A stretch of 64,000 nucleotides of DNA from Montifringilla adamsi (GCA_017590115.1 JAGGNK010012892.1:2272351-2336350); one strand, 5' to 3'; shown: positions 38,301 through 48,900, counted from the first letter of the stretch. Program-made: numbers and translations. Notes: generated by a model not told the origin, from the sequence alone.

Positions 38301-39922
38301 GAGTAGTTTGATGGGTACATAAAATTGTAGCTTTCTCCTTTGGGATCAAAGGAATGCAGGCACAGGGATTATGACAATGGTTTGTATTAGGATTAATATA
38401 TTTTCATTTACACTGAAGCCATTTCAGTGAAAGCATTTTTGTGCCATCTATTCATTAAAGTGCTTCATTAAACTCTGCCAGGCCAGGGATGAAAACCCGT
38501 CCTTGCAATCAGGTGTTGGTGTGGATTTGCCAGACAGACGAGCGGGTGGTTCGCAGGGCCACAGCTCACCCGGGAACAGTCACGGCTCCTGCGTGTGCTC
38601 TGGCTGCTGCCACGTTGTGCTGGCCACTGCTGTAAGATCTCTGACTGCATGGCACAACAAAACATCCACAGACCAGTGGCAGAAGTCTAATACATGGGAA
38701 CTTGCATCTAGTTTCAGTCCTGAAGAATGTGAGAGTTCAGTGACCTGCGTAAATATTTGCACTTGCAGAGCTTGTACTTTGGCAGTGGTGACTAGTGTGG
38801 CTGTGCATTTAAAGGCACATGTAATTGTCAGCGTTGGGCCCTTGAAGATTGACCACAGTTTATCACTGTATAGTGTATATATTTTACAGTGGATATATTA
38901 TTAACATTAAATGCTTCTATTTTCCTTGGCAACATGATGCTACTGTGTGCTTCTCCATTTATATTATGTGAGTAATGAATAGTTTGTGTTAGAACAGATG
39001 ATTTTTAGAAGACCACTACTGTTTTGCCATGAGGTTCACTCCTAAGTTAGGAGTAAATATTAGGGATGTTAGGAGTGAAAGTTAGATCAGGAATATTTAT
39101 ACAACAGACACTTGAATTAATACTATTAATTAATGCATTTTAAATTACAACAATTCCATATATTTCATTGGAATTGTGCTTTCTACTTCGTTCTACTTTC
39201 TACAGGCTTAAAACTCTTGAACTCAGAAGGGAACAGCCACTTTAAACATCTCTCTATGTTTAGAGGAAAAAAAGCAAACAACCAAAGAATTTTTTTCTTT
39301 CCTAGTAATGCTCTAGGTATTGCAGCAGTTTTTAAGACAAAGTGACCCTTTTCAGATTTGAAAGAGAAGAATGTCCTTCTTGAATACTGTCTCATCTAGC
39401 AGTATATCCAATGTTTCTGATCCTGTAGAACTGCAGTGTTGTAACATTTGTCATAATGCTGACCTGCCTGCTCTGCAGTTACCTACTATATTTCAAGAAA
39501 GAAAGCTATTTTAAGTTTACTTAGAGGAGAGCTATTTGAAAAATTGCTTGAAATTGAGATGGCAAGAGAAGTATAGTAGGTAGACTGAAAGGAAAAAGGT
39601 AGACTGAAATGAAAAAAAAAATCTTGTTTACTTAGTTGTTTGCATGATACTTGTCCCGTGTAGTACTGTAGTATGTGAGAGTACCTATTAATTGGGTTGT
39701 TTCCAACCATCTTCCAGTGCTGAAGAAGTTGCTGATGAAGTAGAAATGGAAAGTGAAAAAGCAGAGGATGATTCAGATGAGGAAGATGTCACAGCAATGG
39801 AACAAGAAGATACAAGCCACATGGAATTATTAGGAGAGATGACATGTAAACTGTCTAAATTCCAGGAAAAGGAGCTACGAAAAATAAGAAAAATGGACTA
39901 CAGTTGGTTATCAGCCTTCTAA
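23229..39922 (+). CDS. WDR75: WDR75 (UTP17 homologue), WD40 protein of the small-subunit processome; 21 coding exons
   Basis: Joined exons: 23229-23314, 23464-23593, 24315-24380, 24946-25039, 25641-25765, 26097-26167, 26700-26816, 27348-27436, 28257-28415, 28723-28782, 28872-28987, 29440-29612, 30338-30501, 32847-33030, 34467-34561, 34943-35038, 35592-35761, 36342-36401, 37493-37636, 37717-37808, 39718-39922. They total 2,496 nt with frame kept at every junction, giving 831 residues; human WDR75 is 830 as I recall. Seen: WD40 signatures such as GH at 55-56 followed by DGTIKLWD (79-86), ADGKIRLW (223-230) and TVTVWD (522-527), then an acidic segment near 765-796 and a basic C-terminus ending DYSWLSAF. 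Known of the family: a nucleolar t-UTP/UtpA subunit with two beta-propellers, needed for 18S rRNA maturation and linked to RNA polymerase I transcription. The start ATG has A at -3 and G at +4 and lies in a CpG island. Odd points: intron 1 uses a GC donor and intron 18 an AAG acceptor. Identity is very secure; exact exon edges are inferred from splice sites and frame. Confidence 0.96.
23464..23593 (+). CDS. WDR75: WDR75 exon 2
   Basis: Residues 29-72, including SGDFVKV and the GH dipeptide (55-56) followed by LVTGIQLNP, the first half of a WD40 repeat. The acceptor is CTGCAG and the donor CAG/GTTTGC, phase 0. Intron 2 (721 bp) holds the downstream edge of the CpG island and an E-box, with nothing else recognised. 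Confidence 0.94.
23788..23793. promoter_or_regulatory. CACGTG E-box in intron 2
   Basis: A palindromic CACGTG sits about 560 bp downstream of the ATG, just beyond the dense CpG island. MYC/MAX and USF bind this hexamer, and MYC drives ribosome-biogenesis genes. Other copies occur elsewhere in the window (for example near 33772 and 43742), so significance is uncertain. Confidence 0.25.
24315..24380 (+). CDS. WDR75: WDR75 exon 3
   Basis: Residues 73-94. It carries the classical WD40 strand SLDGTIKLWD that completes the repeat begun in exon 2. Both ends are phase 0, so skipping it would remove 22 residues in frame. Nothing is recognised in the 565-bp intron that follows. Confidence 0.95.
24946..25039 (+). 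CDS. WDR75: WDR75 exon 4
   Basis: Residues 95-125 plus one base of codon 126 (TFTVGSKLLALYTLASAEDS onward). AEDSVFVV is a conserved stretch of the family. The polypyrimidine tract and TTCAG acceptor are strong; donor GAG/GTACAG. Nothing is recognised in the 601-bp intron 4. Confidence 0.94.
25641..25765 (+). CDS. WDR75: WDR75 exon 5
   Basis: Residues 126-167, beginning TFQLVSVKL and ending QIAFGRE. The acceptor GGTCAG was chosen because only it completes the split Asp codon and restores the conserved FQLVSVKL frame; another AG about 20 bp upstream does not. Intron 5 (331 bp) is T-rich with nothing else seen. Confidence 0.92.
26097..26167 (+). CDS. WDR75: WDR75 exon 6
   Basis: Residues 168-190 plus two bases of codon 191, including VYFFKQK, matching the VYFFKKK stretch of mammalian WDR75. 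Acceptor TAACAG, donor CAG/GTAAGA. Nothing is recognised in the 532-bp intron 6. Confidence 0.92.
26700..26816 (+). CDS. WDR75: WDR75 exon 7
   Basis: Residues 191-230, with CHPTEDCIATGHADGKIRLW at 211-230, a canonical WD40 repeat core. The Trp codon is split across the next junction (phase 2). Nothing is recognised in the 531-bp intron 7. Confidence 0.95.
27348..27436 (+). CDS. WDR75: WDR75 exon 8
   Basis: Residues 230-260, including LHWHHDIVMDLAYS, a highly conserved family segment. Donor GAGG/GTGAGT. Intron 8 (820 bp) starts with an A-rich low-complexity stretch (about 27443-27530) and holds a pyrimidine-rich tract (about 27729-27785). Confidence 0.95.
27729..27785 (+). repeat. Pyrimidine-rich tract in intron 8
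   Basis: About 55 bases, nearly all C or T with a few interruptions. It sits mid-intron, too far from exon 9 to be its polypyrimidine tract. Confidence 0.7.
28257..28415 (+). CDS. WDR75: WDR75 exon 9
   Basis: Residues 260-313, with LLSGGVESVLVQW (263-275) and FLPRLGSPIECIS, covering the next propeller blade. Donor AACA/GTAAGC, phase 1. Nothing is recognised in the 307-bp intron 9. Confidence 0.95.
28723..28782 (+). CDS. WDR75: WDR75 exon 10
   Basis: Residues 313-333 (ITIINSNLRFSRSIQGLIK). This 60-nt exon has phase 1 at both ends, so it could be skipped in frame. It is followed by an unusually short 89-bp intron. Confidence 0.92.
28872..28987 (+). CDS. WDR75: WDR75 exon 11
   Basis: Residues 333-371, including VVDPRTKALVLNGEPGHLQF, close to the mammalian sequence. 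Two AGs lie near the start; the first (TTCCAG) is preferred because it preserves the family spacing. Nothing is recognised in the 452-bp intron 11. Confidence 0.92.
29440..29612 (+). CDS. WDR75: WDR75 exon 12
   Basis: Residues 372-429, from LDIVQRQYIHQEGL through WLATVEE to LQLKLWFYSEETQ. It opens the second propeller. This exon is GC-richer than its surroundings. Nothing is recognised in the 725-bp intron 12. Confidence 0.95.
30338..30501 (+). CDS. WDR75: WDR75 exon 13
   Basis: Residues 429-484, containing FALNTRINTPHDNHITDMCF and FKVWVMVEDSD, again a WD40 blade. An antisense open frame of 188 codons overlaps this exon but is only its shadow. The 2,345-bp intron 13 is the longest in the gene; it has a CR1-like scrap and a tandem duplication. 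Confidence 0.94.
30551..30605 (-). mobile_element. CR1-like LINE scrap in intron 13
   Basis: The stretch reads ACCATAAGAATAACCTGAGT and then GAAAAGGATCTACGATGAC, resembling the reverse complement of an avian CR1 3' end (a CATAGAATCACCTGAGTTGG-like segment followed by a GGACC...GATCAT-like segment). It is short and diverged; identification is from memory of the family. Confidence 0.35.
31123..31342. repeat. Two-copy tandem duplication in WDR75 intron 13, unit about 110 bp
   Basis: Copy one is 31123-31232 and copy two 31234-31342. Only a handful of differences separate them, including a one-base length change in GTATGTTTATTG versus GTATGTTGTTG. The duplication is deep in the intron, away from splice sites. 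Confidence 0.95.
32847..33030 (+). CDS. WDR75: WDR75 exon 14
   Basis: Residues 484-545, with WSCDFVGSYHNYQATNCCFS and LLAVSFEETVTVWDSLTW, the most conserved stretch of the protein. Phase 1 in, phase 2 out. Nothing is recognised in the 1,436-bp intron 14. Confidence 0.96.
34467..34561 (+). CDS. WDR75: WDR75 exon 15
   Basis: Residues 545-577, including ICFGRLTCSKYLIGATDYGF and CCWNLLTCA. Acceptor CTGTAG, donor CAT/GTAAGA. Nothing is recognised in the 381-bp intron 15. Confidence 0.95.
34943..35038 (+). CDS. WDR75: WDR75 exon 16
   Basis: Residues 577-609, LEWSAHLNVVVLQADP followed by EHIAAVSW, matching the family's EW..KLNV...DP and NIAAIS pattern. Phase 1 at both ends. Nothing is recognised in the 553-bp intron 16. 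Confidence 0.93.
35592..35761 (+). CDS. WDR75: WDR75 exon 17
   Basis: Residues 609-665, with FVFKPNEPRPIYIQ, AAFVPRDEPE and SQLFFLTDTQ, all clear family matches. It forms the end of the second propeller. Nothing is recognised in the 580-bp intron 17. Confidence 0.95.
36342..36401 (+). CDS. WDR75: WDR75 exon 18
   Basis: Residues 666-685 (LMTLSTKSLEERLTPSSKQ), matching the LLTFSTKSPEEKLTPTSKQ region of mammals. This 60-nt exon is phase 0 at both ends, so skipping would be in frame. Intron 18 (1,091 bp) holds a 24-bp tandem duplication. Confidence 0.93.
36732..36780. repeat. 24-bp tandem duplication in WDR75 intron 18
   Basis: GGAACCTTGAGTGTGGTCTG plus four more bases occurs at 36732-36755 and again at 36757-36780, identical, one base apart. 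Confidence 0.9.
37493..37636 (+). CDS. WDR75: WDR75 exon 19
   Basis: Residues 686-733, LAVEESLPVTPFSVLLGKHR then a Gln/Glu-rich variable linker. The acceptor ends TTTTTTCAAG, an AAG rather than the usual CAG or TAG. It is followed by an 80-bp intron. Confidence 0.9.
37717..37808 (+). CDS. WDR75: WDR75 exon 20
   Basis: Residues 734-764, LLHTPAHVLPSASFLCTIFI and NSLLISKE, the conserved C-terminal helical motif. Donor AAG/GTAAGA, phase 2. The 1,909-bp intron 20 contains a GC-richer block with WD40-like wording. Confidence 0.94.
38489..38904 (+). pseudogene. GC-richer block in intron 20 with broken WD40-like coding text (tentative)
   Basis: From 38489 one frame reads MKTRPCNQVLVWICQTDERV and then AHPGTVTA before a stop near 38632. 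A different frame, open to 38904, then reads VVLATAVRSLTAWHNK, followed by WELASSFSPE, VTCVN and TLAVVTSVAVHLKAH. These fragments follow the order of WD40 blades (H..TVTA, LATA..SLTAW, FSP, VTCV, LAVVTS) but need a frame change. The block is GC-richer than the rest of the intron. It could be a decayed retrocopy or exon of an unidentified WD40 gene, or chance. It is not part of the WDR75 reading frame. Confidence 0.2.
39718..39922 (+). CDS. WDR75: WDR75 exon 21 (last coding exon, stop at 39920-39922)
   Basis: Residues 764-831. It starts with a strongly acidic stretch rich in Glu and Asp (about 766-796), typical of nucleolar proteins, then ELRKIRKMDYSWLSAF, closely matching the mammalian C-terminus. 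The stop is TAA. Acceptor CTTCCAG. Confidence 0.95.
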
Positions 39923-39966
39923 ACAGACATCTTACTTTTTTTATACTGCAAGCTGAAGCTTTGTGG

Positions 39967-39972
39967 ATTAAA
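39967..39972 (+). promoter_or_regulatory. Candidate polyadenylation signal ATTAAA for WDR75
   Basis: ATTAAA, the commonest variant signal, lies 45 bp after the stop codon. A second ATTAAA is at 40057-40062. No AATAAA is seen in the next 2 kb, the first being near 42226. Use of the first would give a 3' UTR of about 65-75 nt. Confidence 0.5.
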
Positions 39973-42900
39973 TACTCTTTAAAAAAAAATTCAGGTCCTC
40001 TTGCCAAAAATTTTATCAGCTTCTCTTTCCACAGAAACGCAGAACTAGGGGGAGTGATTAAAGTTTCGAAAAGCTGTTTCTGCTCTTAGTTTATTACTGA
40101 TTCTCCTGTGACCTTAGAAAATGCTTAACCTGGCTTGGGGGCTTCCCCACCTTGCAAGTGTATTTAAAAGGCTAATAGCAAAACTGAGTTCATTATCTGG
40201 CTTGTGCTCAGTTAGCAAAGTGACAGCTCAGCTGCTGAAAATCTGGGTTACTGCTGCCAAAGCAGCAGCAGCAGCAAATGCCTTCAGTTGGTGACAGAGC
40301 TTAGCTCAAGGTGTGGCAGGGGAAGTCAGGGTGGTTCTTGGTGCTGTACACAGGTAAGTAACAAGTCTCCTCCCCAGGAGTTCCTCTTCAGCTGTTGAGA
40401 CAGATGAGAAGTGGTTTAGCATGCCTGGTTAGAGAATATAGCTATTAATCTTTTGTGGAGGTCACAGAGTATGGAGATTCTCAGGTGGAGGATGCACAGT
40501 GTGTCAGAGCACTATGAAACCTTTCCAGATATCAAGACAACTGCATCCTGTAGGAGATGCATCAGTTTATGCAACAGCCAGTTTAACAGGTCTGTAATGC
40601 ATCAGCTGCACTTCCTATGTGTCACTTAACTCTACACAGCAGAGTGTAGAATTGCTTTGAAGTGCTGAATTTGAAGGCCTAAGTGTGAATGCAATCTCTG
40701 TGGTGCTGCAGTATGAAGGCAAGCACATGCAAATGGCACAGGTCACTAAAAGCTCAGAAGAAACAATATTTTGCTAAAACTGTTCAGATTAAAAATGCTG
40801 GAACAAGAACAATCCAACATTCAGTGAAACCTGAGTTCTCCCTACTCTGCCTTTGCAACAAAGTGGAGGACCTTGTGTTTCCTCTCCTGTGTTAACACCA
40901 GATAGTAGGAGGCAGTTATTAGCAACACTTTTTAACTTTTTTGGGGGAAATTATCCTACAACAGACAATCTGTCACTTCCACCCATGTATAGAAATACTG
41001 AAATTCATCCTTAGGCATCAAGGAAAGCAGCTCAGAATCATTTTCCTAGCAGATTTCTCTCTCCCATTTTAAGATAAAGGCAGTGTTTGCTCCCTTGGTG
41101 TGCTGGCAGGTCCATCATCAGCTGCCACAGGGTTAAGCAGGTCCAGGCTGCAGCCAGGGAGGAATGGATGTTGTAGCCACACCAAAAAATGTGGCACAAC
41201 AGTGGCCTGTACATTTAGGAATGAGGTACTTTGGATGTTGGGCCTGCCGTGGTGATGCTGTGGGGGGAGTCTTAAACCCTGGGAGATGGAAATACTGCCA
41301 TGGAGACAGGAGCACTGAAAAGAGCTGTTAAAACAATTCCACCAATAGGTGTGAATGCTGGCTTCAGGGAAAAAAATAAGCCAAAAATTAGTTTAAAACT
41401 TATTATTGTAAAAAATTACCTTTTAATTCTGTAAATTCACTATCATGGATGTCAAAACATGAATGTGAGGATATGAAGATACTTCAGAAGACATTGGTAT
41501 GTCTGCCATGCAACTTGAATTGAGTGATGATAGTCCCTTGCACATTATATTTCCTTCCAATCAGACATTAATGTGAAAAATAGTAAATTGATCCAGTTTG
41601 AGACTAAACCAGCCAGGGTTAACTTAGTCCCATGGCAGCAAGGGCCTTCTGCATCTCCTCATACAGTAAAGTCAGGCACCACAGCTCTTCAGACTACCAC
41701 TACTTATGACTGTGGCATTTTCCTCTATCATAGATTATTTACTAGGACTAGCATTACTGAGAATTTTAAGGAAAGATTTTCATAATTAGGCATTTTGCTT
41801 TCCTGTTCAGGCCTTGGTATGCAGAAAAATAATATTTTAAGACCTGTAAAAGTTTTTCAAAGTTAGTTTGCCTGTAAGTTCATGTCTCTTATTCCTATCA
41901 CTCAGGGAGAGAAGGAAAATATACCCTATCAACAACTCTGGACAGTTTTCTGCTTTTGCATTTTTCTCCCTTTGTATAACAGCTTTCTAGATAACCTCAG
42001 ATGTAGCTGAAGCAAAAAAATCACCACTGCCCAAATGTTAGCAATTTTTATTTCCATCCCTCTTACCTGCAGAGCTGAAACTGATACAACATTTTCATAG
42101 CCTTGGAACCAGTGGACTTTCCCCTAAATGAAAAGTTTCAACAGAACAAATAGGGAAAATTATTTAAGGCCATAACTGACAAGTGACAGGTTTTGAAAAC
42201 TCAGAAACATTAAGAAAGTACAGGAAAATAAAAAGTAAACAGATTCCCCCTCCAAAATATGCACCATACTAGGAAAGGCACACTGAAAGGTTTTTGTATT
42301 TTTTCTTAAAAAACATCAGACTTCAGCTCTGGGAAAAACAAGTGTGAGTTGAGCAGAGATCTCTACTTGTGTTGTTGCAAAAGTGCTGCTTCAAAGCCCG
42401 GGGGTGTGTCACTGTGTCAGCAACATTTAAGTGTGGCTTTAAAGGAGGAAACCTTAATATCTGTTCATGTGGGGCTTTTTAAATTCACATGAAAGTCAAG
42501 TGCTTTTCTGGAAGCCAAGCTGGCATGAGCAAGAGACAATTCACGTGCAAGTCAGCATCTGGAGGTGCAGTTCAGTTCTGTGTTCAGGCAGAAGTGCATT
42601 GTGTTAGAAATGTTCATGAAGATGCAGCTTTTAAATTTAAATCTTTTGTCATTACTGACTTGGTTTTGCTTTTCCCAGCAGACTGAAGGTACTGGGATAA
42701 CAGAGGGCCCTCACTTTGTAGATCTCTCTGTGTTTTCTGCTCAAGAAGGAAATACATTTCTGGTTACAGTTTTACTACAGTTAATAGGCACATTCTTGAC
42801 CAACCTTTTAGAAAATGTCTTCTGACTGATACTGCAATTACAACAATGAAGAATACAGAGGGAGGGCTACTACTGATTTGTCTGTGGCTGCTTTGGAATG

Positions 42901-45900
42901 CTTTACTTTTAAAACTGTTCTCTGCTGTTCCTTCATTTTTTTCCTTTTTTATTTTTTTTTTCAATCTTGTGTATCTCACTACCCATAATTGGTCCCTGTA
43001 TTTACTATGATGCCCTAAGTGAAACCTTAATTTGATATTTTAGCTTCTGTTTCTTCTAAAGGCTACTCTACGAGATTTTATTATTCTTTTATAGAAAGAT
43101 TTGACACAAAAGACCATAGAGAAGAAGATTGAACTTAATCTCATGATTCCAGCTACGTGATAAATACAACAGGTAAGAAAACACCTCTGCAATGTGTAGA
43201 GGTCAGTGTTCAATACCTGTGGGTGCCCTGTGCATCACAGCAGGACAGCAGTTTCCACAGAAGCAGTCACAGCTTTATTTAGGCTGAGGGACAGAACACA
43301 CAAGGGTGGCAGGTCTAGAAGGGGACTTGTTTACTTCCCAAATTTTTCACTCAGACAAGTGGTTGGATAAATATGAAAGCCTGAATTTCCAGCAGCTATG
43401 GCAAGCATTACAAAAAATAAATATACAGAGAAGGACTTTTGGAGCACATCATGGCAATGGGCTTTGACTGAGGGGCTGCTCAGGTGCTGCTCTAAATGCT
43501 GAAGAGGTGACCAGTCATTTTAGCCCATTTGTTCCAGTCAAGTGTAGTTCCACAGAGACTGAAAATCACTGCTCTTCACTGGCATTTTGTGAGGCCCAAA
43601 CCAGTTATTAGTTAACAGCATCTCCAACATGTGCCCTGTCCTTGGTGGGCAGACTTGGCAGGAAAGCCATGAGAAAGGGGCAGTAGTTGCTATGGATTTT
43701 TGAGTTCAAGAACAGGGAGAAAAAAGCCCCTCAAATTGTGCCACGTGTTTTAGGATCACCTGGATCTTTGTACTTCAGCCTAACAATCATTGTCTGTCTG
43801 GCCTTGGGGAGGCTTTTTCTGATACCTCATAATGCCAAATCCCAGTCTGCAGTGAGCCTTCTAAAGCACACGCTCACAGCCAGAATTAGAACCAGCAGAG
43901 AATAGGACAGAGGAAAACAACAACAGCTTCAAATAAACTCAGAGAAACCTGAACAGACCTTCTGCCCCATAGCACAGGAACAGGTATATTTATTCTTGAC
44001 AGATACTTGTCTAATTTTGCAAACCTCTGATGAAAGCCATTCTATGGTATGGAATCTGTTCAGTGCTTACCTATTCTGACAGTTTTTCCTAATAAAAGTA
44101 ATCTTCTTTCCTGCAAAATTTCTCTGCCATTCTTCAATAAGAATCTGCAGAAAAAATGAAAGCATGCTGTTCTATTTTCTTTAAATAAAATATCATCCCT
44201 TTTAACTTTTATTTTTGCTTTTCCCTGGGCCTTTGCAACACCAGAACTGTCCTTGAGCCCTTCTTTGGGCTGACTGCTTACAGGTCAAATACTGTTCTGA
44301 CTAATGTATCATTTCAAGGGCAAAACTTGTCAGGGTCATTTACTACATTTCTGGATAGTTCTAAAGCCTGTTCTTTCTCTGTTCTGGCTTGTACTCCTTG
44401 CTGATTACCTTTAGTATCTGAGTCTTCCTGGTGATGGCAGAAGCAAAGGCAGTAATTTGTACATCAGCTAACACCCCAGTGCTTCACAGCAAACCCCTCT
44501 CCCTGTGCAGAATCCCTGCAGAGCACTGGTTTCTGTGGATATCCCAGTTCAGACTGAAAGGGCAGGTTTAGCTCTGGCCTCTGCACAGCATTTCCTTGAT
44601 GAGTTAAGTAGTAGGCTGTAATGATGTAAACTGGAGTTTAGCCAGGGCAGCGAGGTCATTCCTCTCTAAGGTTGCAAAAGACATTTAAATAATACTCTGA
44701 ACAGCTCTGCATTTTAACTACTTCACTAACATAAAGGGGTGAGCTTGTCACAGTAGAGTCTCTTCATAAGATGAAATCATTATCAGAGGACAGAAATCAT
44801 GAACAATATTTGTGTTTGTACTGTAAAGCCAGCTCAGGATGAAATCCCTACTCTTCAGAAATCACTGACAAAGCACCCTTTCATTTTATAGTCCAGGGTC
44901 ACAAAGTCACATTGCCAACAACGAGGTAAAGTACCAAATCTTAAAATACTGCTACAAGCAGTAGTTCTGTGTGTGGTTTGAAAGTGAATGTAGCCCAAGC
45001 TTCTTACAAAGAATTTCTTGTTAATATTGTTGGTAATAGAGGGAACGAAGCCCTTTAGGTAAATACCATAATGTGGCTGTAAGGAAAGTTACCACACAGC
45101 TCTGGAACCTGTGTATCAGCAGTTCCTCAGGCTGTGGGTTTCTCAAATGCTTTGAACACATGTGTGGCCACCATGGAAAGAAGCATTCCCTCCCAGCTAA
45201 CATCTGCTGTCTGCTGCTGCACCTCCTGTGCCAACACAAGTGTCTATTGCCTTTGTGGGGAACTGGCTGGGGGAAAAAATCTGAGTATAACAAAACCAGA
45301 TAATACATTAATAAATAGTTTAAGATGTTCCCAGAACTTTAGTTCCACTGAGAACAGGGCAGGACTTTTCTTCAAGAGGTTTCTCTATGCTCAGAACATG
45401 AAGTTTTAATGCCATACACCCAAACCTCACTCATTTGTCCCAGAGCCTGTCCCTTGTGCTAGGAGAGCTGCCACCACACCTAGAGCATTCCCAAGAGATG
45501 TTTGCTTGGTGTGACACCAAGCACAGCTCTCATACAGCAATTCCTGGTTTCCCCTTACACCCTCTTCCTCCTCTCCCACAATAACAGGTAAATAAACAAA
45601 TAAAGCAGTGGCCAGCAGTTCAAAGAAAATACTTTTAGACTGATGGCATTAAACTGCTGAGGGTGATTATTCTATTAGCTTCTAACATGAAAACTGTTAA
45701 AGAATTGTGAGCTTTTTAACATGTAAGGAAGTTTCATGATTGGAGCCAAGACCTTTGTCTTCTGTTGATCCTTCCAGATGCAGCTGTGTAACTAAGAATT
45801 AGGCTTATCATTCAAGAACAGACATTGCAGCCATCAACTCATTTAATTTCTTCATGAGAGCAGCAACAAAGGAGTAGGTAGAAGGTAGTGCCCAGAAAAG

Positions 45901-48900
45901 AGTTTTTACCAGTTTTTCAAAATGGCTCTCTCGTACTGCTAGCTCCTTTATTTTAAACTAGCTCAATTATCCCAGCCATAAAGCTGGTTATCACTGTTAT
46001 TGATGCCTCAACTTATGTTTGTTTGAAGTGCTTAGTTTATTTTATTTTTAGATTCAAGACTGTGATCAAAGCTTTGAATATATTGCCTATTTGATTTCCT
46101 TTAGTGACCAAAGGAGTTTTCATTTCTTCCTCCAACCAGTGAAACAAGCCAACAAACAAACAAACTCTCCAACATTATCTGAGTTATCTCTTTTGTTTTT
46201 AGTCACTGACTTGAAAAATAATAAAGTAACTTGGCTCTCTCATAAAGTTTGCTAGTCAAAAGCAACATATAATTTTCACCAAAGTCAGACACTTTCGTAA
46301 TGAAAGGTTTTGTTCAGGCTAAGTTTCCCCTTGAGCTTCCTTGGTCCTACTCTTCTCTTACTTGCAGTCCTAGCTCTTCTGTGGAAGAAATACAGAGAAA
46401 GCAGGGACATTTTTCACAGTTCTCTTCCTTTTCCACTTTGAAAATGAAGTTTAACATAGCATGAAGTTCCTCTTATTCGTTAAAATTAATGTTAAGATAA
46501 GTTCTCAGTATGAAAGACAACTGAATCCTGCCCCAGAAGGAGGATCAGAGGGGTTTTGACACCTTGGGCTGTTGCCCTGGTGCAGGCAGGAGCACAGGGA
46601 CTGTTGGGATCACGGCTGCAAACACAGTGAAAAGCAAGTCCCAGGACACATCACTTTATCCTCCTGGTTTTTCTTGTGAGCTGCAGATTGCTCCGTTTCC
46701 CCTATCACTTCAAAGAAGGAAAAGTACCAAAAATATAAACACTAAAAAACAGTGCATGAGCTCTTAGTACAAAGAGACTATTTAAACCCTGAAATTGCCC
46801 ATCCTAAAAAGAGCCCTTTTTCACTTGGCATAGTGCAAATGAAAACTGGATTTCTGAGAACTATCACATCTGTAGGAAAGAAAATTTTTCATAGTGCTTA
46901 CTCCATCAGTCTGTACAGTATGTTATTTCTGGACTGCATATTCTGTGAGTAGGCTCAGGATACAGAGACAGTTTATCTTTCCTTTTCTATGAAATCTAAT
47001 AGCTGATCTCAAGGATTAAGTGGAAAGAAAAACTCACATCAGTTGCAAAATAAATACCCACTTCTAAATCAACAGGTTAAATGAAGCCAGAAAACCACCC
47101 TGAATGCCCATCAGTGCAAATCACCTGGAAGCCATAAATAATAGCTTTCCAATTAACCAGCAAAGAATGTTCCAATAAACATTTCAACTTGGAATAATGC
47201 AATGCAAGTAGAACCACTTACAAAATAATTAAAGATGGGCTGAGATATACAAACAGTGCAGATTTCCAGCTACCCCTCTCAGCTCAGAGGTAAATCAAGC
47301 CACTTACACAGTTCAGGTAAAACAATTCAGTAGATCCTGTAGAAATGCTGCAAAGATCTCTCTTATAGATAGATAAATATAATACAACCATGGCTGAGAC
47401 CTCAACTCAGAGACGGATACCAATGCAAACACAAACATGTCAATAAAGGAGAGCTTCCTATTTACATTCCAAAAATTTCAGAAGTGCTTAAATAGTTTTC
47501 CAGACTAACTACAACTGTGTGATGTATAACATGGAAATACTGCATCCAGAGAAATAAATTTGAAGCATGCTTAGCTCTTTGTTAAGAGAGAAGGAATCCA
47601 CAGAGACTCACAGGTGCTGCTCAGGTTGCAAGAGTGGTGTCAGCATGCAAAGGAACAGCAAAGGGGAAGAGGCTAAAAAACACCCATTCCTTAAAGCTTT
47701 AGGAGAAAGAAACCCTAAGAAGTTCTCTGCACAGCATAATGTTGATGATTTCCCCCATAATTTTTTGGGTTTGGGTTTGGTTTGATCTCTGATGACAGCT
47801 TTTCATCTACCTGGAGCATTCATGTCCCTTTTCCGTATCAATCTTCTGGTGCCGAGCCACAGACTCCTCTTCACTGGGATGTTCATGGAGACTCTCTCCT
47901 CTTAGCAACTGCTCATCTCAATTAACTCCCTGCAGTGCAACTTTCCTGCAAAACTGACCAAAGGGTTCAAAAGTTATTTGGGAGGGGAGCGGGGCTGAGG
48001 GAGATGCACAGAGAGAAACTGCAGGAAGTTTCACTTTTCTCACGGAACCAAGGTAGAAATCAATTCTCTCCTTTTGTACAGCTCCCTCCTAGGCAGTCAT
48101 GCCAAGTGGGAGAGGCGGCTGCTGAGCCTTTTCCCTGAACTCACACACTGGGCCGCCTGCAGTACCACGGAGGGAAGAGGATCCAGATGATCACACACAA
48201 ATGCACAGGGACAAGAATCTCACATTAAGACCCTGCTGATCTATTGACTTAAAATATATTCCAAAAAATGAAATCTAACAAATTCAGTCTAGGTCATTGT
48301 TCTAAATAAGAACAATTAGGAAAGTACAGAAAGGAGGCTTCCTGCAGGTACATCAAATGGACTTGAAAGATTGCTAAAATTTCCTAAGTGTTTTATTACA
48401 GTAATTAGTGAAAAGGTGTTCAGCCAGAGATGACCCAAAAACTGCATGTGCAACACAGCAGGTCACACCACAGAGAACAACAGCTTAAGTTTGACTCTGG
48501 GCAACAGTTAGGTTTGACTCTGGGTTTTACTCTAAGCTTTGATTTTTTTTATTTTTGTAGAAGATCCTTTTTTGCTTTAATTTTTATTCCCATGATTATC
48601 AGCTGGAGGTTTACAGAACTGATATTCATTTCCTGTAGATTTACTGAAGTCTTATTCTGTAAGAGTTTTCTGTCGCATCTGTTGTTTTTACTTTCATCTG
48701 TTTTGATCTCTGTTGTTGTTTTAATTACCATCTTACTACTTTGCTCCAAACTCACAGGACCTAGAGCCTTACACCAACACAATTTTTTCTTTAAAAAAAA
48801 AAAAAATCAAAGTTTTAGAGAGAAGGAAAATATGGATGGCATCTGGAAACTGTTTTGCTTCTGTTTTGATTTCCACACGTAATCAGGCTCTGGGCATCAC

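Noticed and set aside
48430..48882. 150-codon open frame with hydrophobic runs
   Set aside because: The hydrophobicity comes from T-rich DNA giving Phe/Leu/Ile; it ends in a poly(A)-encoded Lys run and resembles no membrane family, including ferroportin.
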